A stretch of 64,000 nucleotides of DNA from Parvularcula sp038749595 (lineage in GTDB: Bacteria > Pseudomonadota > Alphaproteobacteria > Caulobacterales > Parvularculaceae), in contig JBCDHW010000014.1 of assembly GCA_038749595.1 (NCBI GenBank), positions 1 to 64,000 of the forward strand, in the 5' to 3' direction. The notes beneath the pieces were generated by a model. The model did no database searches. It was not told the DNA's origin and was given only the letters and a program-made list of their open reading frames with translations. Position 1 is the stretch's first letter. Every line of letters begins with the position of its first letter. Made by a program: the position numbers and the translations under genes. Below, piece by piece: positions 16,303 through 29,682 of this stretch.

Positions 16303-17510
16303 GCTGAGCCCTTCGGCGTGTGATCGCCTTCATGTTCGCGCGGTGTCCGTGTCCATTGGGTGCTGCTCGCGCGCGCCTTTTGTCCGTAGACACCAAATTT
16401 TGAGGCCGCGAAGGCCGCGAGCGCTGACAGTTTGGACGGCGGCAGGGTTTCCTGGCCATACCGGCTCCACGCCAGGACCAAGGCACTGGCTGCCGCTGCG
16501 CCTGCAAAGAGCGCGAGCAACAGCGGCGTCATCCAGCCGAAAACAGCAAACAGGCTCGCAACAAGCGCATTCGCGATGAGGATCGCTGCAAAGACCGAAA
16601 TCGGAGGGATTGCGACGTTCAGAGCGAGCGCCAGCGCTGGCCAGCCGCCCGATCCAAAAGCACTCATCGCCAGGCTCATGCTTTGGGTACCGATCATCCG
16701 TAGGGATCCATGCTCCCACCGCGCCCGCTGAACGGTAATGGCGTTTTCCGTTTCCGGGAAGTCGCTGAACACTGTGTGGTCCGTGTTCAGAAGAACCGGG
16801 GTTCCAGCTCGCGCCAGGGTGATCGTCAGCGCGAGGTCTTCGACGATTTCCCCCGATCCGAGCGCCAGCCCCTCTGCAATCGCCCAGGGGAAGGCCGCAC
16901 CCGCGCCGGTCAGGCGGGTCGTCTTGGCCAGCGACCACAGTCCGCGCATCCGTACGTCGTTGATGAGCAGCCAAGCGAACGCCGCCACGGCCCGCTTGGC
17001 CGGCGCGTCCGGTCCGGCGCGCATAATATAGAGCGGCTGGACAGGCTTGCCGTTCACCTCCGCTTGGCGGGCTACTGCCTTGATCAGACCATCCGTATGG
17101 AAACAGTCGGCGTCGGTGAAAACGACGGAAGAGGGCGGGTCTGTTCTGAGGTGATCAAGCGCAAACTGAAGTGCAAAGCCTTTGCCCCGGCGCTCAGCGT
17201 CGGTCCGTTCGATCACCTCGGCACCAGCGTCGCGGGCCACGTCGGCAGTGTTGTCGGAGCAGTTGTCCGCAACAACGATCAGCCGATCGTGCGATCTCAG
17301 TTGCGCAAGAACGTCGGCGACGGTCGCAGCGACTCCCGTCCCCTCGTTGTGGGCAGGGATCACCACCGCTATGGGTCCGGGCTCCTTGTCATCGGTCCGC
17401 GATACGGCCGGTTGCGCGCGCACCACTTCCAAGAGGAGCCAGAAGGCCAAGAGAGCCAGAACCGCTGCAACCCCTGTGTGCAGTCCAGCCAGGATCGACA
17501 GAAGCTCCAT
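16299..17510 (-). CDS. Membrane-anchored glycosyltransferase family 2
   Basis: The 403-residue protein has an N-terminal membrane helix (about residues 7-30). A GT-A domain follows with IAVVIPAHNEG, VVADNCSDNTAD, the DxD-like FTDADCFH and, near residue 255, the acceptor-site block QRARWEHGS in place of the usual QxxRW. Two or three C-terminal helices (about 290-345) complete the topology. This arrangement is typical of polysaccharide or glycolipid synthases. It is the first gene of the minus-strand cassette and is divergent from degQ across a 130-base gap that should hold both promoters. Confidence 0.9.
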   Translation of the reverse strand: MELLSILAGLHTGVAAVLALLAFWLLLEVVRAQPAVSRTDDKEPGPIAVVIPAHNEGTGVAATVADVLAQLRSHDRLIVVADNCSDNTADVARDAGAEVIERTDAERRGKGFALQFALDHLRTDPPSSVVFTDADCFHTDGLIKAVARQAEVNGKPVQPLYIMRAGPDAPAKRAVAAFAWLLINDVRMRGLWSLAKTTRLTGAGAAFPWAIAEGLALGSGEIVEDLALTITLARAGTPVLLNTDHTVFSDFPETENAITVQRARWEHGSLRMIGTQSMSLAMSAFGSGGWPALALALNVAIPPISVFAAILIANALVASLFAVFGWMTPLLLALFAGAAAASALVLAWSRYGQETLPPSKLSALAAFAASKFGVYGQKARASSTQWTRTPREHEGDHTPKGSA

Positions 17511-17640
17511 CGGGCAGCAGTCTCCGTTCTCACTCGATCCCAGGGTTCCGGGACAACGCGGGTCTTTTGTGTTGGCCTTGCAATGGGCGCCCTAACTACC
17601 CATTCAAGCCTCTACAAGACGCACGTTTAGGGTTGGTTTC

Positions 17641-19038
17641 ATGACGCTCCCACGCTTTTTCTTCGTGATTGTACTTTGCGCTCTCGCAATGCCGGTGTTC
17701 TCGACCGCTTCTGGCCAGTCCCGGCCTCCCGCAACGGATCGCGAGATGCGGGCCAGCTATGCGCCTGTGGTCAAGGAAACGGCGCCAGCCGTGGTGAACA
17801 TCTTCACCAGCCGTACGGTGCGCACCCGCAGCATTTTCGACGATCCGTTTTTCAGCCAATTCTTCGGCTCGCGGCCTGGTGGGCGGGAGCGAACCCAAAG
17901 CTCGCTTGGCTCTGGGGTCATCCTCGATTCCAGCGGCCTGGTGGTCACCAACAACCATGTCATTGAAGGCATGGAGCAAATCCGGGTGGTCCTCGCAGAT
18001 AGGCGGGAATTCGTCGCTGAGGTCTTGCTCGCCGATCCCCAGACTGACCTCGCCGTGTTGCAAATCGCAGCGGACGAACCCCTGCCCACTATCGCTTTCG
18101 CCGATAGCGACGCGGCGGAAGTTGGCGATATCGTTCTGGCGATCGGCAACCCCTTCGGCGTTGGCCAGACGGTGAGTTCAGGGATCGTCTCGGCGCTCAA
18201 CCGCACGAATGTTTCGGTCTCGGATTTCCAATTTTTCATCCAGACGGACGCGGCGATCAACCCGGGGAATTCCGGCGGCGCCCTTGTGGATGTCGATGGC
18301 AAGTTGCTGGGCATCAACACCGCGATTTACTCGCGTTCAGGCGGGTCGAACGGGATCGGCTTCGCGATCCCGGGCAATTTGGTCCAGCGGCTCGTTGCCT
18401 CGGCGGCCCGCGGGGAGATGATGGTCCGCCGCCCTTGGCTTGGGGTGATCGGCAGTGATGTGGATGGCCGCATCGCCGAAGCCATCGGGCTCGATCGGCC
18501 GCGGGGCGCACTCATCAACCGGCTTTACGACAACGGCCCAGCGGACGACGCGGGCCTGCGCGAGGGTGATGTGATCCTGTCGATCGACGACCAAGACATC
18601 CTCGACGGCGAAGCGTTGCGCTATCGCCCAGCGACCCTGGACGAGGGGGAAACGGTCAATATCCGCTATCTCCGCGATGGTCGCGAGCGGCAAACGCGGG
18701 CGAAGCTTGCGTTCCCGCCGGAGCGGCCGCGCGCCAACCGCACGACTCTCTCAGGCGACCATCTCCTGAGGGGTGTGACCATCGCCAACCTCTCCCCGGC
18801 GCTCAACGAAGAGCTCGGCCGCAATCCGTTCGATACCGGCGTGGTGGTGCTCGCTCTCGACCCGCGCCAGGTCTCGCGCCGGGTTCCGGTCCGCTCGGGA
18901 TACCTGATCCAAGCGATTAATGGTCAGTCCACCGACAATGTTGGCGCGGTTGAACGGGCGCTGCGCGGCGGCGCGATCACCGAGCTCATCGTCAAAGACA
19001 CGCGCGGACGGTCGCGGTCCTTCAGGATCGCGCAGTGA
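17641..19038 (+). CDS. degQ: Do-like periplasmic serine protease (DegP/DegQ family)
   Basis: The 465-residue protein starts with a signal peptide (about 1-26). The trypsin-like domain shows the full triad: His106 in TNNHVIEG, Asp136 in TDLAVL and Ser211 in NPGNSGGAL. Two PDZ domains follow (about 265-350 and 375-465), the first with GPADDAGLREGDVILSI. It should degrade or refold damaged envelope proteins. A GTGA overlap couples it to rarA. In many Alphaproteobacteria a degQ-rarA pair follows rplQ directly; here the sugar cassette lies between. No MucD-specific feature was seen, so DegQ-like is the safe name. Confidence 0.95.
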   Translation: MTLPRFFFVIVLCALAMPVFSTASGQSRPPATDREMRASYAPVVKETAPAVVNIFTSRTVRTRSIFDDPFFSQFFGSRPGGRERTQSSLGSGVILDSSGLVVTNNHVIEGMEQIRVVLADRREFVAEVLLADPQTDLAVLQIAADEPLPTIAFADSDAAEVGDIVLAIGNPFGVGQTVSSGIVSALNRTNVSVSDFQFFIQTDAAINPGNSGGALVDVDGKLLGINTAIYSRSGGSNGIGFAIPGNLVQRLVASAARGEMMVRRPWLGVIGSDVDGRIAEAIGLDRPRGALINRLYDNGPADDAGLREGDVILSIDDQDILDGEALRYRPATLDEGETVNIRYLRDGRERQTRAKLAFPPERPRANRTTLSGDHLLRGVTIANLSPALNEELGRNPFDTGVVVLALDPRQVSRRVPVRSGYLIQAINGQSTDNVGAVERALRGGAITELIVKDTRGRSRSFRIAQ

Positions 19039-20342
19039 GCCTCTTCGAGGCGGCGGGGTTAGGTGATCAGCTCCCTCGTCCGCTGGCGGAGCGCCTTCGC
19101 CCTCAACAGCTCAGCGATGTCGTGGGCCAGGAAGACCTCCTCGCCCCCGGCGGCAAGCTGCGGGTTCTTCTCTCAAGCCCTGCGCTCCCGTCGATCATCC
19201 TCCACGGCCCGCCGGGCACCGGCAAAACAACGATCGCCCGTCTGATCGCTGCGGAGACCGGCCGCCACTTTGTTCAATTGTCTGCTATTTTCTCAGGCGT
19301 GAGCGACCTCAAGAAGGCCTTCGCCGACGCCGAGGCACGACGCGACACTGGCACCGCGACGCTGCTCTTCGTCGACGAGCTCCACCGCTTCGACAAGCGC
19401 CAGCAGGACAGCTTCCTTCCACACATGGAGACTGGCCTCATCACACTCATCGGTGCAACCACGGAAAATCCTAGTTTCGCCCTGAACCGCGCGCTTTTGA
19501 GCCGCGCCGCTGTCCTCAAGCTCACACGCCTGACCCCTGAGGCCCTCGCCACACTCCTTCAGCGGGCGGAAGAAACGCTCGGCCGAGACCTTCCGCTTAA
19601 CGACGATGCGCGGGACTTGCTCATCGCCATGGCCGACGGCGATGGCCGAGCGCTGCTGACCCTTGCCGAGCAGGTGGCTGGCCTCAACCCAGACGCCCCC
19701 CTCGACCGGGCAACGCTTAGCCGCACGATTGCTGGAAGGGCAGCGGCTGGCGATCGCGGGGGCGATATCCACTACGACCTCGCCAGCGTGTTGCAAAAGT
19801 CCATCCGCGGGTCCGACGACGACGCGGCGCTCTACTGGACCGCGCGGATGCTCGAAGCGGGCGAAGACCCGATGTTTATCTTCAGAAGGCTGATGGTGAT
19901 CGCCTCGGAAGACATCGGAAACGCCGACCCGCGCGCCTTGCCGCTCGTGGTTGCCGCCCGCGACGCGTTCCACCAACTGGGGGAACCGGAGGGGCATATC
20001 CCGCTCGGCCAAGCCGTGGCCTACCTCGCCGCCGCGCCCAAATCGAATAGCGCGTACGTCGCCTTCAAAAAGGCCAAAGCCCTCGCGCGGGAAACCGGCT
20101 CCTTGCCTCCGCCTGATCACGCCTTGAATGCGCCAACCGCGCTCATGAAGGACGAGGGAAGGGGCGCAGGCTACGTCTACGATCACGATGTTGAGGGGGG
20201 CCATGCAGGCCTCCGCTACCTGCCGGCGGGGGTCGACACTGAGCCGCTCTATCAGCCTACGGATCGCGGCGCAGAGCGGGTGATGGCGGAGCGCCTCAAC
20301 CATTTCCGCGCCAACCGCGCCAGGGGACCCAGGCGTGACTGA
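19035..20342 (+). CDS. rarA: Replication-associated recombination AAA ATPase RarA/MgsA
   Basis: The protein has 435 residues and a GTG start overlapping degQ. The N-terminal PLAERLRPQQLSDVVGQ leads into Walker A (HGPPGTGKTTIARLIA, about 56-71) and Walker B (LLFVDELHRFDKRQQDSFLPHME). The C-terminal MgsA part has the ALYWTARMLEAGEDPMFIFRR block. The family acts at stalled replication forks. The next gene starts at a GTG inside its last eight bases. Confidence 0.95.
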   Translation: MSLFEAAGLGDQLPRPLAERLRPQQLSDVVGQEDLLAPGGKLRVLLSSPALPSIILHGPPGTGKTTIARLIAAETGRHFVQLSAIFSGVSDLKKAFADAEARRDTGTATLLFVDELHRFDKRQQDSFLPHMETGLITLIGATTENPSFALNRALLSRAAVLKLTRLTPEALATLLQRAEETLGRDLPLNDDARDLLIAMADGDGRALLTLAEQVAGLNPDAPLDRATLSRTIAGRAAAGDRGGDIHYDLASVLQKSIRGSDDDAALYWTARMLEAGEDPMFIFRRLMVIASEDIGNADPRALPLVVAARDAFHQLGEPEGHIPLGQAVAYLAAAPKSNSAYVAFKKAKALARETGSLPPPDHALNAPTALMKDEGRGAGYVYDHDVEGGHAGLRYLPAGVDTEPLYQPTDRGAERVMAERLNHFRANRARGPRRD

Positions 20343-20730
20343 GGGCGTCCACCGCGTCTCCGCCCGGACAGCTGTTGTGTTCGCTGTTCTGCTGGCGATT
20401 GGCGAAGCGGTGCGAAACTGGGGCGATTGGCAGTGGTGGCCTTGGTGGGTCGTCGATTATGTCTGCGCCGTGCTGCTGCTCATCGGGGCAACGCTGTGGT
20501 TCCGCTCCGGCGACAGCGCTCTGCTCGCGGGCGGATGGGCCTTCACCGCGGGCACCTTTTACATGTCCGCGTTCAGTCATATCGAGTCGATCCGGCAAGG
20601 CGCAGGTGACACTTATGGCCCTGGCGGAAGCCTATCGGAGACAACGCTCACGGCGATCATTTTTCTGATGCTCGCGGTCGCGATCGCTGGGTGCATCAGC
20701 GCCATTTGGCCTGCGCGGAGTCCGGAATAA
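20335..20730 (+). CDS. Four-helix membrane protein, unknown function
   Basis: This encodes 131 residues from a GTG start overlapping the end of rarA. Hydrophobic segments at about 11-28, 38-56, 63-82 and 105-124 suggest four membrane helices. A Trp-rich patch (NWGDWQWWPWWVVDYV) marks the first loop. I do not recognise a named family. Its position suggests co-translation with rarA rather than a related function. Confidence 0.65.
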   Translation: MTEGVHRVSARTAVVFAVLLAIGEAVRNWGDWQWWPWWVVDYVCAVLLLIGATLWFRSGDSALLAGGWAFTAGTFYMSAFSHIESIRQGAGDTYGPGGSLSETTLTAIIFLMLAVAIAGCISAIWPARSPE

Positions 20731-20826
20731 CGTCGGCGCATCCTCGCGATCGAAGCGCGTCGCGAGGAAGAGCCTATCGCCCAGCGCGCGATTGTGCCTA
20801 GCTGTCTATTCATCGGTGGAGGCACG

Positions 20827-22059
20827 ATGCTTGGGCGACGACAGTTTTTGACAGGGCTTGCGGTTGCAGGCAGCGCCGCGACGACCATCGCGACGGCACG
20901 CGCTCACCAAACCCAGCGTCAGGCCTCGGCGCGATCTACGCGCGGCCAAACCCTCACAGCGCAAGATCTCGAAGACGCGCTGGTCGGAAGTTCCTACCTT
21001 GGATGCGGAGGTGGCGGCAGCCTCGCCGAAGCCCGTCAATTGATCGCCGCGGATTTGGCGGCGGGATCCGTCTTCCGCAAGCTGCCCGTTGATGCACTCG
21101 CCGACGATGACCGTGTCGCGTGCCCCTACGCTCTGGCCAGCCTCGCGCCGATGTCCGATGCCCTGGCCCAACGGCTCGATGCGATGGGTACAGAGCGCGT
21201 CGATGCTCCGGTTCAAGAGGCTTTCGCTGCCCTCGAGAAGCACGTGGGCACCCCGTTCTCGGGCGTGATTTTGGGAGAAATCGGTCCGCTTAGCTTAGCC
21301 GAAGGCCTGTCCACCGCCGCGCGCCTTGGCGTTGCGGCGCTCGATGCAGATACCGTCGGTCGGGCCACGCCGGAGATCAATCAGCACACGGTCCGTGTCG
21401 CTGGCTATCCCCTGACACCAGCGGCGGGCGTGACTCCCTTCGGTGACGTGTTGGTCCTCACACATCTCAAAGATCCGTCGCGCCAGGAAGATGTGTTCCG
21501 AAGCTTGGCAGTGGTCAGCGGGTTGGTTGGGGTCGCTGACGCGCCCATCACAGGCGCGCAAGCGAAAACCCCCGGCACCCTCGTCACGGGCAGCCTCAGC
21601 CTGGCCATGCGCATCGGCCGGGCCGTCCGCACAGCCCGTCATAGAGGCGAGAACGGCATCGAGGCCGCGCGCCAAGCCGGGGACGGCTACCTCCTCTTCG
21701 AGGGTAAGGTCGCGGAGGCCCCGTGGCGCGACGAAGACGGCTTTCTTGTGGGACGCCTCACGATCAACGGCGAACAGCGCTTCGCGGGCCGGACCATGGT
21801 CACCGACTACAAAAACGAGCACCTCGTTGCCCGGATCGGCGAGCGCGTGGTCGCGACCTGTCCAGACCTTATCACCGTCGTCGACAAAGCGTCGGGGGAG
21901 GGCATCAACAACCCAGATTTCGCCCCCGGCCAGGACGTCACCGTTCTCGGCTTCCGCTGTGATCCGGTTTGGCGCACGCAAGCGGGCCTTGCCGTCTTCT
22001 CGCCGCGCTATTTTGGTTTTCCGATCGACTATATTCCCATCGAAGACCGCATCGCCTAA
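20827..22059 (+). CDS. DUF917-family protein with a Tat signal peptide
   Basis: The start at 20827 gives MLGRRQFLTGLAVAGSAATTIATARA, a twin-arginine signal (residues 1-26) that an upstream ATG at 20794 would push inward. The remaining 385 residues are a DUF917 domain with SSYLGCGGGGSLAEA near residue 57 and the C-terminal block VTDYKNEHLVARIG. DUF917 proteins are related to hydantoinase/thiohydantoin-desulfurase-type enzymes and usually lack signal peptides. The substrate is unknown. It stands alone between a small membrane protein and another exported protein. Confidence 0.8.
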   Translation: MLGRRQFLTGLAVAGSAATTIATARAHQTQRQASARSTRGQTLTAQDLEDALVGSSYLGCGGGGSLAEARQLIAADLAAGSVFRKLPVDALADDDRVACPYALASLAPMSDALAQRLDAMGTERVDAPVQEAFAALEKHVGTPFSGVILGEIGPLSLAEGLSTAARLGVAALDADTVGRATPEINQHTVRVAGYPLTPAAGVTPFGDVLVLTHLKDPSRQEDVFRSLAVVSGLVGVADAPITGAQAKTPGTLVTGSLSLAMRIGRAVRTARHRGENGIEAARQAGDGYLLFEGKVAEAPWRDEDGFLVGRLTINGEQRFAGRTMVTDYKNEHLVARIGERVVATCPDLITVVDKASGEGINNPDFAPGQDVTVLGFRCDPVWRTQAGLAVFSPRYFGFPIDYIPIEDRIA

Positions 22060-22149
22060 GGCTCCGCCGAGCCAAGACCAGCCCCAATTGCCCGCATTGA
22101 CGCCGTTTTAGTGCCGCGGGACGAGGCAACACCATCGGTGTGAGATCCT

Positions 22150-22284
22150 ATGCGTTTCTTCGTCTTCCTTCTGACCCTCGTCATTTTGTCACTGGCGCTT
22201 CTTTACGTGCTGGGCGACCGTCGGCAGCCTCAGTCGAGGACGATCACCGAAGACATCGAGCTCAGCCGCCCGGAGCAGCCATGA
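22150..22284 (+). CDS. Small single-helix membrane protein (44 residues)
   Basis: MRFFVFLLTLVILSLALLYV forms one membrane helix, followed by a charged tail ending RPEQP. The stop overlaps the ATG of the next gene (ATGA, 22281-22284). The coupling to the next exported protein and the clean helix make it a likely real gene, although it has no recognisable family. Confidence 0.55.
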   Translation: MRFFVFLLTLVILSLALLYVLGDRRQPQSRTITEDIELSRPEQP

Positions 22285-23849
22285 TCCGCCTTTTCGCAGC
22301 ATTATCAGCCATGCTGGGCGTCCTTGGCTCTGCCCATGGCCAGGTTGAGCGGACGTCGTTCGGCACGAGCCCCTTCTCCCTCGGCACGTTGACCCAGGCT
22401 GACGGCGCCTTGGACGCGGACCTCTGGTCAGGCGCCACAGCCGACGAAATCCGCACCAACCTTGAGACCCTCCCGGTTCGCTTCGAGGATCCGGCCAAGC
22501 GGATGATGGCCCGGCGGGTGTTGCTGTCCCCTGGCGATGGGCCTGAAGAAGCGGGCGCCCCGCTGGCCGCGCTCAAGCTGCTGCGTGCGGCCCAGTCGGG
22601 CTATGTTATCGAGGCGGGCTCCGTGGCTGAGCTGACCCCAGGGCTTTCGACGAAGCCTGGCCTTTCCCAAGTGGCCGCCATGCGCGACCTTGCGCGCGGG
22701 CAGTGGGATAAAGCGTGTGGCCGCGGTGCAAGCCTCCAGGAAGGGCGCCAGTCTGATTTTTTCGTCCGTCTGCGTGCCTTTTGCTATATCAATTCCGGTG
22801 AACGCGCCGCCGCTGAGTTGACCCTCAGCCTTGCTCGGGAAGAGGGCGTCTTGACGCCTGAAGACCAGCAGATGTTCCGTGCACTGCTGAGCGGCAACCG
22901 CTCGGCAGCGCTTCCCCAGAACCCTCTTCAGTACGCGGCTTATCGCAAGCTTGGCGGCGCATTTTCAAAAGCAGACATTGCCGCTCTGCCCCCCGGCATG
23001 GCGGCTGCGGCAGCGATGGATACCGGCCTATCTGCGGAAGCGCGTCTCGCAGCCGTCTATCGCGCTGCATTGGAGAACCTGCTGCCGCAACGCGACCTGG
23101 CTGATGCCGCGGCGACGCTCGAAGGAACCCCCATCGGCGATGAAATGAAAGCGTTCCGCGCCCGCGGTGCTTCGCCGTCTGAACGCAGCGGCTTCGTGGG
23201 CCAGGCCCTGCAATCCAGCGGCACCGACTCAGAAGCTTTCTTGCTCCGTACAGAACTCTACGCTGCCGAAATCGCCGCGGCATCACCTGACGTGGCCACT
23301 GTTCCGTATGCGGCTGAGTTCGCGCTCGCTTCGCTTTTCAACAATCGGTACGCTGACGCCGAACGCTGGATGCAAACCGTCGCTGCAGAACAATCGCTCG
23401 ACGCCGAACGTGCTTTTCTGAACCTCACCAAGCTCTACAGCTATCTCCAGCCCGGCCCGGCCCAGCGGCTGGCAGGCGCGTTGGGAGAAACCCTCGCCGA
23501 TAGGGCGCCGCCGCCCCTGCGTATCGGTGATCCGGCGGCCCAGGCTTCCCAGCGCGGGGACCTCGCGCAACTGCTTGAGCAAGGCCTGGCCGCCGCGGCA
23601 AACCAGAGCCGCGCTTCGCAAATGCTCGTGGCGTTGGCCACCGCATCGGTGGAAACCGACGACTCCGAATTGAAGCGCGTCCGCGATACCCTTGGCGCAC
23701 GCCTCTACGAACGCGCTGGAGCCGAAGACTTCGCCCGCGAGGCCGCCTTTCGCCGCGAAGCGCTTGCGGCGGTGGGGCGCCTCCGGGATGACGTCATCAA
23801 CAAACAGGCTTATGTGCCGCGTCTGAAACCAGCCCGGGATGCCGAGTGA
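22281..23849 (+). CDS. Exported protein of unknown function, upstream of xerD
   Basis: The start at 22281 places MIRLFAALSAMLGVLGSAHGQ, a clean signal peptide, at the N-terminus; a longer frame from 22140 would bury it. The mature part (about 500 residues) is Ala/Leu/Arg-rich and helical, with recurring LxxLRAA-type segments that suggest TPR-like or alpha-solenoid structure. No catalytic motif is visible. It overlaps the 44-residue membrane protein upstream and the xerD start downstream (GTGA). Confidence 0.75.
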   Translation: MIRLFAALSAMLGVLGSAHGQVERTSFGTSPFSLGTLTQADGALDADLWSGATADEIRTNLETLPVRFEDPAKRMMARRVLLSPGDGPEEAGAPLAALKLLRAAQSGYVIEAGSVAELTPGLSTKPGLSQVAAMRDLARGQWDKACGRGASLQEGRQSDFFVRLRAFCYINSGERAAAELTLSLAREEGVLTPEDQQMFRALLSGNRSAALPQNPLQYAAYRKLGGAFSKADIAALPPGMAAAAAMDTGLSAEARLAAVYRAALENLLPQRDLADAAATLEGTPIGDEMKAFRARGASPSERSGFVGQALQSSGTDSEAFLLRTELYAAEIAAASPDVATVPYAAEFALASLFNNRYADAERWMQTVAAEQSLDAERAFLNLTKLYSYLQPGPAQRLAGALGETLADRAPPPLRIGDPAAQASQRGDLAQLLEQGLAAAANQSRASQMLVALATASVETDDSELKRVRDTLGARLYERAGAEDFAREAAFRREALAAVGRLRDDVINKQAYVPRLKPARDAE

Positions 23850-24779
23850 CGCCGAACGATCAAGCCGCTGTCGATGCATTCCTTGAGATGCTCACGGTCG
23901 AGCGCGGCGCCAGCGCCCGAACCGTGCGCAACTACGGCCGTGATCTTGGCCGCGTCTCAGCATTCTTGAAGAACCTAGATGAAACGCTCCTCGGCGCCAG
24001 CCGAGACCACCTCGCCGACTATTTCCGGCACCTTGAAGAAACGGGGCGCAGCCGCGCGACGGCAGCCTTGTGTCTCTCCGCACTCCGACAATTCTACGGC
24101 TTCTTATTCGCCGATGAGCTCCGCACCGACAATCCCGCCCTCACTCTCGACAGCCCCAAAAAGGAAAAACGCCTGCCCAAGGTGCTTTCGGTCGACGAGG
24201 TCGAACGCCTCCTCGCGTTGGTTGATCAGCGTGCGGAAACTCGCTCGGTAAAAGCGCTGCGGATGCAGGCGCTCCTCCACATCCTCTACGCGACGGGTCT
24301 TCGAGTCTCAGAGCTCGTCAGTCTTCGGCTTTCGAGCTTTTTCCCAGGTAACACGTCAATCCTCCGGGTACGGGGCAAGGGTGATAAAGAACGCCTCGTC
24401 CCCCTCACCGAGGAAGCCGAGGCGGTCGTCGGCCAATATCTTCGCGAGGCCCGGGACAGCTTCGTGCCCGAGGGCGGCAGCCCCTTCCTGTTCCCAACCT
24501 CAGCAAAAGCGGGCCATCTCACCACCGCGCGGTTTGCCCAGCTTCTCAAAGACCTGGCCGATCAAGCAGGGATCGACCGGAACCGGATCAGCCCCCATGT
24601 CCTGCGTCATGCTTTCGCCACCCACCTTCTGGAGGGCGGGGCCGACTTAAGGTCGCTCCAACACCTTTTGGGGCATGCTGACATCACGACGACCCAGGTC
24701 TACACCCACGTCCGGCAAGACCGGTTGCGCGGCGCGCTCGAAGAACACCACCCGCTTGGCGGGCAGAGAAAGGGAACCC

Positions 24780-24796
<17 letters not shown>
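23846..24796 (+). CDS. xerD: Tyrosine recombinase XerD
   Basis: The protein has 316 residues. The N-terminal SAM-like domain (about 1-100) is followed by the catalytic domain with all expected residues: Arg153 (TGLRVSEL), Lys178 (GKGDKERLVPL), His251 and Arg254 (SPHVLRHAFATHLL), His277 (HLLGHADITTTQ) and Tyr286 (YTH). It should resolve chromosome dimers at dif with XerC under FtsK control. The GTG start overlaps the preceding gene and its 3' end overlaps accA by 17 bases. XerD rather than XerC is favoured by the neighbouring accA, as in other Alphaproteobacteria. Confidence 0.93.
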
Positions 24797-25763
<967 letters not shown>

Positions 25764-25772
25764 CGGCTATGG

Positions 25773-26399
25773 TCAAGCGCGCTTGCGACGGGCCGCGAGC
25801 AAGGCAAATGGCGCGATCAGCAGACCAGCTGCCGGGACCGGCACGGCTTGATTGGCCAAGGTGACGCCAACAGACTCAACGTCAAAGCCGTCGGTGCTTG
25901 GGCTGTTCGGGAACAATGTCCGCGTCGTGTCGACGATGGCAAGGTAGGTGAACGAGCCGGGCAGCGCCAGCGACGTCCCGCCCTGGGCCATCCCGTTGAT
26001 GATCGACCCCACGAACGTGAAATCGGAAAGGTCACTGAAGTCATTGCTGCCAAACGCATAGTCATCACCGGCCAGCACGTCGACGCTTTCGCTATGCGAG
26101 CACGCGCCGCTGCTAAGCAACTGACAGCCGAAGGTGACCTCAATAACGCTGACAGCGCCCTGAAATTGTTGGCCAAACGAGAACACCGCAAACCCAGGAT
26201 TGTTCGGCGTCGACAAACCGAGCGCGAGGAACGAGCCGTCAGGCGCGCCCAGCGCGTTAACGGGATTGTCCCGGTTGTTGGCGCTGGTCGTGGTCCCGTT
26301 GTTCACCCAATCAACGGCGGTCGCATAAATTGTTGCGGCGGAAGCGAAGCTCCCAAACGACAAGGCGAGGCTGGCAAGGCTGGCAAATGCAAAGCGCAT
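25773..26399 (-). CDS. Exported protein with C-terminal VPxPAA sorting signal (1)
   Basis: The start at 26399 gives a signal peptide (MRFAFASLASLALSFGSFASA). The 208-residue protein is a beta-rich, Gly/Ser/Asp-rich secreted domain with two Cys (CQLLSSGAC) likely in a disulfide. The C-terminus reads VPVPAAGLLIAPFALLAARRKRA: a Pro-rich motif, a short hydrophobic helix and a basic end. That is the architecture of PEP-CTERM/VPxPA-CTERM proteins processed by an exosortase-type enzyme. It stands alone between accA and the helicase gene. Confidence 0.8.
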   Translation of the reverse strand: MRFAFASLASLALSFGSFASAATIYATAVDWVNNGTTTSANNRDNPVNALGAPDGSFLALGLSTPNNPGFAVFSFGQQFQGAVSVIEVTFGCQLLSSGACSHSESVDVLAGDDYAFGSNDFSDLSDFTFVGSIINGMAQGGTSLALPGSFTYLAIVDTTRTLFPNSPSTDGFDVESVGVTLANQAVPVPAAGLLIAPFALLAARRKRA

Positions 26400-26541
26400 A
26401 AGGCTCTCCGGGGTTCCGCACGCAGAAAGTGCTCTCGTTTCCCAGCGGTGCACGGGGCGTGCCACGTTCGCATTTTTTGGACCCTGAGGTGACCCTAGCC
26501 TTGCGGTTGCACTAAGTCCCGCGCTGTCCGAGCGCCCGTCG

Positions 26542-29577
<3,036 letters not shown>

Positions 29578-29682
29578 CGTTGAGCAGGGTTCTCAGCGCT
29601 CGTCAAAACAACACATCCCACAAATAAGGAACGCCGCTCCCGGACCTTTCCCCTGTTCGATTGCGCGGCGCTCTGGCCCGGC

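Noticed and set aside
19293..20303. 336-residue minus-strand open frame inside rarA
   Set aside because: Mirror of the rarA coding sequence; composition reflects third-position GC bias.
22140..22280. Extended frame before the exported protein at 22281
   Set aside because: It would bury a clear signal peptide and it overlaps the 44-residue membrane protein gene.
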